From Balanoglossus misakiensis (lineage: Eukaryota > Hemichordata), in contig CM082586.2 in NCBI GenBank assembly GCA_040954595.2, positions 11,470,001 to 11,534,000 of the forward strand: 64,000 bases of DNA. The letters are read 5' to 3'. Position numbers and translations under genes: made by a program. Below the pieces are notes generated by a model. That model worked only from the letters and a program-made list of their open reading frames with translations. It ran no database searches and was not told the origin of the DNA. This document shows, piece after piece, positions 59,653 to 64,000 of this stretch (its first letter is position 1; each line of letters begins with the position of its first letter).

Positions 59653-60741
59653 TTAAATTCTCATTTCAAATGCACTGAACAATGTAGCATTATAACCATA
59701 GAACTCAGGCGGCTTCCTCTGTCGCCTAGGGTACTTGGACTGCCTTGTGGCTTCCTGACTTTCAACCACAAAATCACCGTGACAAACACTGTCACTGTCT
59801 ACAACTAAATCTGGAGCACTACTCTCTTTCTGCATCTCTGTTGGCCCCTCAGCAGAATCAGCTACAAACTCTGATTCAGAATCCTGACCAGTGCCAACTT
59901 CAGCTTCGCTAACACTAACTTTCTCTTTGACATCAAAATCTTTGAAAGAGACTACTTCTGACTTGCTCACTTCAACTTTAGTAGTTGGCAAGTCCCCAGC
60001 TGAAGGTTTACCAACCTGCAGCCGCTGGTCAATGGGTAACATGTTCACCTTATCTAACCAGGAAGTGAGATCCTTCCCTTGATAAGCTTTCAACTTCTCA
60101 AAATGCACAATTTTGGGTTTAGCTCGTGGGCTCCTCTGTATGCGATAAACTACATCAGACAATCTACTGATAATCAGATATGGACCTTCATATGACAACT
60201 GAAGCTTTTGCGAATACCCTTTCCGCCTCCTTTCATCTTTTAACCATACAAAATTCCCCACATGAAATCCCTGCTTTGTAGCAAAACGATCATATCGCAC
60301 TTTCTGTCTGCGAGCTGTCGTTTGTAACTGCGACCTAGCATGTTCATGCACTTCATGCAATCTTTCTCTCAAATCGGAAACATAATCAGTCTCCTTCGAC
60401 CGATCTGGTCGCTCAGATGTAACTGCAACATCCAACGGGTATATCAAGTCTCTACCTAGCATTAACATGTTTGGTGTCTCCCCGGTTGAGGGATGCACAC
60501 TGCTACGGTAAGCAAATGTGGCAAGACTCAAGTTCTTGTCCCAATCCGACTGATTCTCACGAGGGTCCATAAATGTACGAATGTAACTAACAATTTGCTG
60601 ATTGAATCTCTCCACAAAACCATTCGACTGTGGGTGCCTAGGGGTTGTGTAAGTCTTGTTTACTCCCAGGAGGTTACACACTTCCTTAAAAACATTCGAC
60701 ACAAAATTCCTACCCAAGTCGCTATGACACTCTAGTGGCAT
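59653..60741 (-). pseudogene. Gypsy integrase, second half of core and C-terminus
   Basis: 362-residue frame. CHSDLGRNF holds the second catalytic Asp and HPQSNGFVERFN the Glu of the DDE core. The C-terminal part (VRYDRFATKQGFHVGNFVWL, then GPYLIISRLSDVVYRI) is the small DNA-binding barrel (GPY/F module) of Gypsy integrases. An acidic tail of ~130 residues follows, without a visible chromodomain. The upstream junction is a frame break at about 60740-60760: the preceding frame runs out in DNFLVCH while the family text continues in this frame. Confidence 0.88.
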
Positions 60742-61680
60742 ACCAAAAAGTTATCCAGCAAAACTCTTGCAATAGTAACAGCCTCCTCATTTGGCATGGC
60801 ATACGCCTCCATCCACTTAGAGAAGTAGTTCCCCACCACAAGTACTTTCTTATTTCCTGCACTTGATTCTGGGAATGGACCCAATACATCAATCGCTATT
60901 CTTTCCATCGGAGCACCGACAACATAAGACTGCAAGGGCGCAGGCTTTCTCACCCTCTGCTTCTTATTACGAGCACACATATCACATGCCCTCACATGAG
61001 CGCGCACATCTACGGACATGCCAAACCAGTGATATTTCAACCTGATTCTGCTCAAAGTACGACCAGTACCGCTATGTCCTCCAAACAACGAATCATGGAG
61101 AGTCTGTAGGACCAGCCCTACATAAACCTTAGGCAGCACCAGTTGCCACCTGACTATTTTACCATCTGGTGATTCCCATAACCTGTACAGAATGCCATCA
61201 TGAACACGCAAATGCTCATACATTGACCAATAAGACTTCAACGCAGGCGAACGAAATGACACTTCAGACCACTGTGGCTTGTCCTTACCAGACTCCACAC
61301 ATTGCATAAGAAAACCAATGTTCGGGTCACTCATTTGTTGTTTGCGTAATTCTTCCCGTGACCATAAGGGACCATGGTCGACCATGACATTATCACTGCA
61401 CATTTTCTCATCACTCAGATCATCCTCGGGAGCAAATGTTTTGTGCACAAAACCTCCTTTTTGGTCAAGGCGTCCCCAAACCTCAAACTCATCCTCTACC
61501 GGACCTTTCCGAGTTCCCGCTCCCTCAATGGCCCGATCCCTTGCCCCAACAAAAGACAGGTCATCCCCGTTCTGATCCTCAACCGGTTCAGAACAATTGT
61601 CACCGTGCTGTCTACCGCACTGTTTACATGGGCGCAATGGTACCCTACTCAACGCATCAGCGTTCGTGTGTTTATTCCCT
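60732..61680 (-). pseudogene. Gypsy RNase H end, integrase zinc domain and first half of core
   Basis: The frame holds ADALSRVPL (linker after RNase H, starting just upstream of 61652), then an HHCC zinc domain (HDSLFGGHSGTGRTLSRIRL ... CDMCARNK) and the start of the DDE core (IAIDVLGPFP with the first Asp). The join to the RT-RNase H frame near 61680 is off by one base. Confidence 0.88.
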
Positions 61681-64000
61681 GAACGGTGAACAAATCAAAC
61701 GCACTCAAAGCCTCTAGCCAGCGGGCCAATTGCCCCTCGGGATTTTTATACCGAAGTAACCAGACTAGAGATGCATGATCTGTTCTGATCATAAATGGTC
61801 TACCTAACAAGTAGTGTCTAAAATGCTTGGCAAAGTATACCACTGCCAACAATTCCTTTCGCGTGACACAATAGTTCTTTTCCTGAGAACTCAGTACACG
61901 ATTTCCAAAGCTAATGGGACGTTCCACTCCATCCTGAATTTGGCTAAGACAAGCACCAATCGAGGAGTGAGAAGCATCAGTATCCAGAATAAATTCTCCC
62001 TTCTCTGATGGGAAGGCCAACACAGGAGGTGATGACAGTAGATCTTTCAACCGATCAAAAGCTATCTGACATTCATCACTCCACACAAAAATGACATTTT
62101 TCTTCGTCAAATCTGTAAGGGGCTTTGCAATTTCCGCAAAGTTCTGTATAAACCTCCGATAATACGAAGCAAGTCCAACAAAACTGCGTACATCAGTCAA
62201 AGATGTAGGTACGGGCCAATTTCTCAGTGTTTGAACCTTTTTCGGATCGGTTGACACACCCTCAGCCGACACAACATGTCCCAGGAATTCTACTTGAACT
62301 GCAAACAAAGTACAATTCTTTGCTTTTAACTTCAGACCTGCTTCACGCAATTTGTTGAAAACAGTCTGCAACCGTTCCAATTCCTGCTCAAAAGATTCCC
62401 CAAACACAATAATGTCATCCAAATAGAGTAATAAAATTTCCCATTGCAATCCTTGAAAAACCTTTTCCATCAATCTTTCAAAAGTGCCAGGTGCACCGCA
62501 CAATCCCATGGGCATTGTAGTCCATTCCAACAATTTACCAGAAGAAGTCACTATTGCAGACTTTTCTCTACTTTCCTTATCAAGCTTGACCTGATGAAGT
62601 CCCATATTCAAATCAAGGGTGGAAAACCAGCAAGCACCATGCATTGCTTCTAAATTGTCCTGTATTCTTGGAATAGGTTGGGCATTCTGAATTGTGACTG
62701 CATTGAGTCTCCTGTAATCAACTACTAATCTCTGTGTAGAATCCTTTTTCTTGACCAACAAACATGGCGAACTCCAAGGCGATGTTGACTCGACTAACAT
62801 GCCTTTGTCTACAAATGATTGAACTTGTCTCTCTATTTCAGTCTTTTTCCAAAATGGCGCACGATACGGTGCCACTTTCACTGGGGTAGCCTGTTGTGTA
62901 TCAATCCTGTGCTCAACAACATCGGTCAAACCCAAGTCATACGCATTCTTGCTAAAAACATCAGAATTATTTATCAACAGCGTTTGTACTTGTTCCTTTT
63001 GTTCGTCAGACTCAAGATGTTGCACACTACGATGATACAAATCCACTAAATGTGATGGCAATTTCTCAATGCCACGGGAAACAGATTTCCCATTGTTATC
63101 ATGCTTTTCACAAGTGTTGCCACTAGAGGGCGCACTATTTTGCACAACAGCTGATTTGTCACACTGATTCATGTCAACAGGAGAGCTGACATTACAATCA
63201 ACTGCTCTCTCCAGTCTGTACAAACCTACGACCTGACCTCGTTTGACCTCTATGTCCTTTATCCCTAAATTAATGACTCTTACAGGTAATAACCGTTGAC
63301 CCGGGTTTACCAGGGTAGACGCTGTACCCATCCCCTCAGGAAAATCCTTTAACATGGCTGTAGGCTCTACAGTAGCCACTAACTCAGACAAACACAGCAT
63401 ATCCGCTGCAGACCTTTCACAGTGAGATGCCCGTGAACTTTGACCTTTCAGACTTTCATGACCTAGCTGACCTTTTCTAGGTTGTTTTGCCATTCTGGCT
63501 GGAATAATTGCTTCATGACCAGCTGGAATTATTTCATGAGAAGCAGCCTGTAATCTACAACTAAATGGTTTCAACCTTTCAGGACTTGTGGATAAAACTT
63601 GGTCGCCCACAGAAACTGTACAATTTTGTAAATTGAGACTACAACCAAATTTAGTCAAAACATCCATACCCAGGATTCCTGGAGATCCATCGAGATAATT
63701 TCCAACAAGAACAGAAGTGTCAATTTTCTCAGAACCAATCTCGATCTGCACAGCAACGCTGCCTGCTATATCAAGTTTTGAACCATTTGCTTGCACAATA
63801 TATAGTCCAGTTTCAGTCAAATGAGGACGCACATTGTCTGGCATACTATTAAAATAGTCAAATGAAATCGATGTGTGTGTACATCCAGTGTCAACAAGCA
63901 TTTTGCTAGCCACCCCTTGGAATTTCACATCCAGCATCATACTGTTGACTGCATCATTACTATTTGTTTCAATGTGCTTCACCTTGTTATCATTCACTTT
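61649..64000 (-). pseudogene. Gypsy protease, reverse transcriptase and RNase H (open to window edge)
   Basis: The frame is open to the right edge, so the true start is outside. Protease LVDTGCTHTS (DTG active site) lies near the edge and GILGMDVL follows. RT blocks: SPWSSPCLLVKKKD, RLVVDYRRLN, FSTLDLNMGLHQV, TMPMGLCGAPGTFERLM, YLDDIIVFG (62404-62424) and FLGHVVSAEGV. RNase H: DTDASHSSIGACLSQ and RKELLAVV, then RTDHASLVWLL. The frame ends at 61649 just after leaving the family text, one base out of step with the next pol frame, so polyprotein synthesis would fail here. Confidence 0.9.

Larger units (their letters stand above)
58626..64000 (-). mobile_element. Ty3/Gypsy LTR retrotransposon (reverse strand, cut by window edge)
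   Basis: The 3' end is at 58626 (plus-strand TGTGACGG, so the element ends CCGTCACA) inside a satellite monomer at TATAT. The pol order protease-RT-RNase H-integrase is the Gypsy order. Two frame breaks split pol. Gag, the 5' LTR and the second target duplication lie beyond the window. Confidence 0.88.

Noticed and set aside
61279-61717. Forward-strand frames of 90-100 residues over the Gypsy element
   Set aside because: Antisense shadows of the integrase region without domains.

Overview
This is eukaryotic, almost certainly metazoan, repeat-rich DNA. There are spliced genes with GT-AG introns, non-LTR retrotransposons, BEL/Pao and Ty3/Gypsy elements, a TTAA-flanked Kolobok-type DNA transposon and two large tandem-repeat systems. 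The combination fits a marine invertebrate such as an amphioxus, hemichordate, echinoderm or mollusc, but the sequence alone does not fix the species. I find no host single-copy gene, no tRNA or rRNA gene and no CRISPR array; every coding region belongs to a mobile element.

Layout. (1) 1-1285: five ~240-bp monomers of a repeat carrying nuclear-receptor-like direct repeats. (2) 1286-2579: a reverse-strand LINE fragment (end of ORF1 plus endonuclease). (3) 2580-3700 and 32320-58625: one satellite array whose ~1.7-2.4-kb higher-order unit joins GC-rich ~80-bp monomers to an AT-rich ~1.2-kb block. (4) 3701-32319: an insertion into that satellite with ~1.2-kb inverted ends and a 3-bp TCT duplication. 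Inside it lies an L1/Tx1-like LINE (5038-7178 and 29889-31112). That LINE is split by a 22.7-kb tandem array of ~1.78-kb units (7179-29888). One of those units is split by a 9,463-bp Kolobok-type transposon (18338-27800, TTAA duplication). So four insertion levels can be read outward to inward. (5) 49959-54048: a BEL/Pao element with an internal deletion, in the satellite. (6) 58626 to the right edge: a reverse-strand Ty3/Gypsy element, cut by the window end.

The most interesting unit is the Kolobok-type transposon. It has two convergent spliced genes. The forward gene (4 exons, 238 aa) has an RG-rich N-terminus followed by a cysteine-rich domain resembling the C-terminal cytoplasmic 'ballast' domain of the P2X7 receptor, without any channel part. 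The reverse gene (14 exons, about 760 codons) is the transposase and has one apparent frame break in exon 12. All exon phases except that one agree, and both TIRs and both TTAA copies are present, so the element is nearly intact.

The second notable system is the 1.78-kb family. Its monomers repeatedly carry a perfect DR1 nuclear-receptor element (AGGTCA-A-AGGTCA) with a third half-site four bases away. Several units end in a row of four perfect hairpins whose arms differ from one another yet always remain complementary. All identifications come from reading the sequence and recalled family features; no database search was possible.
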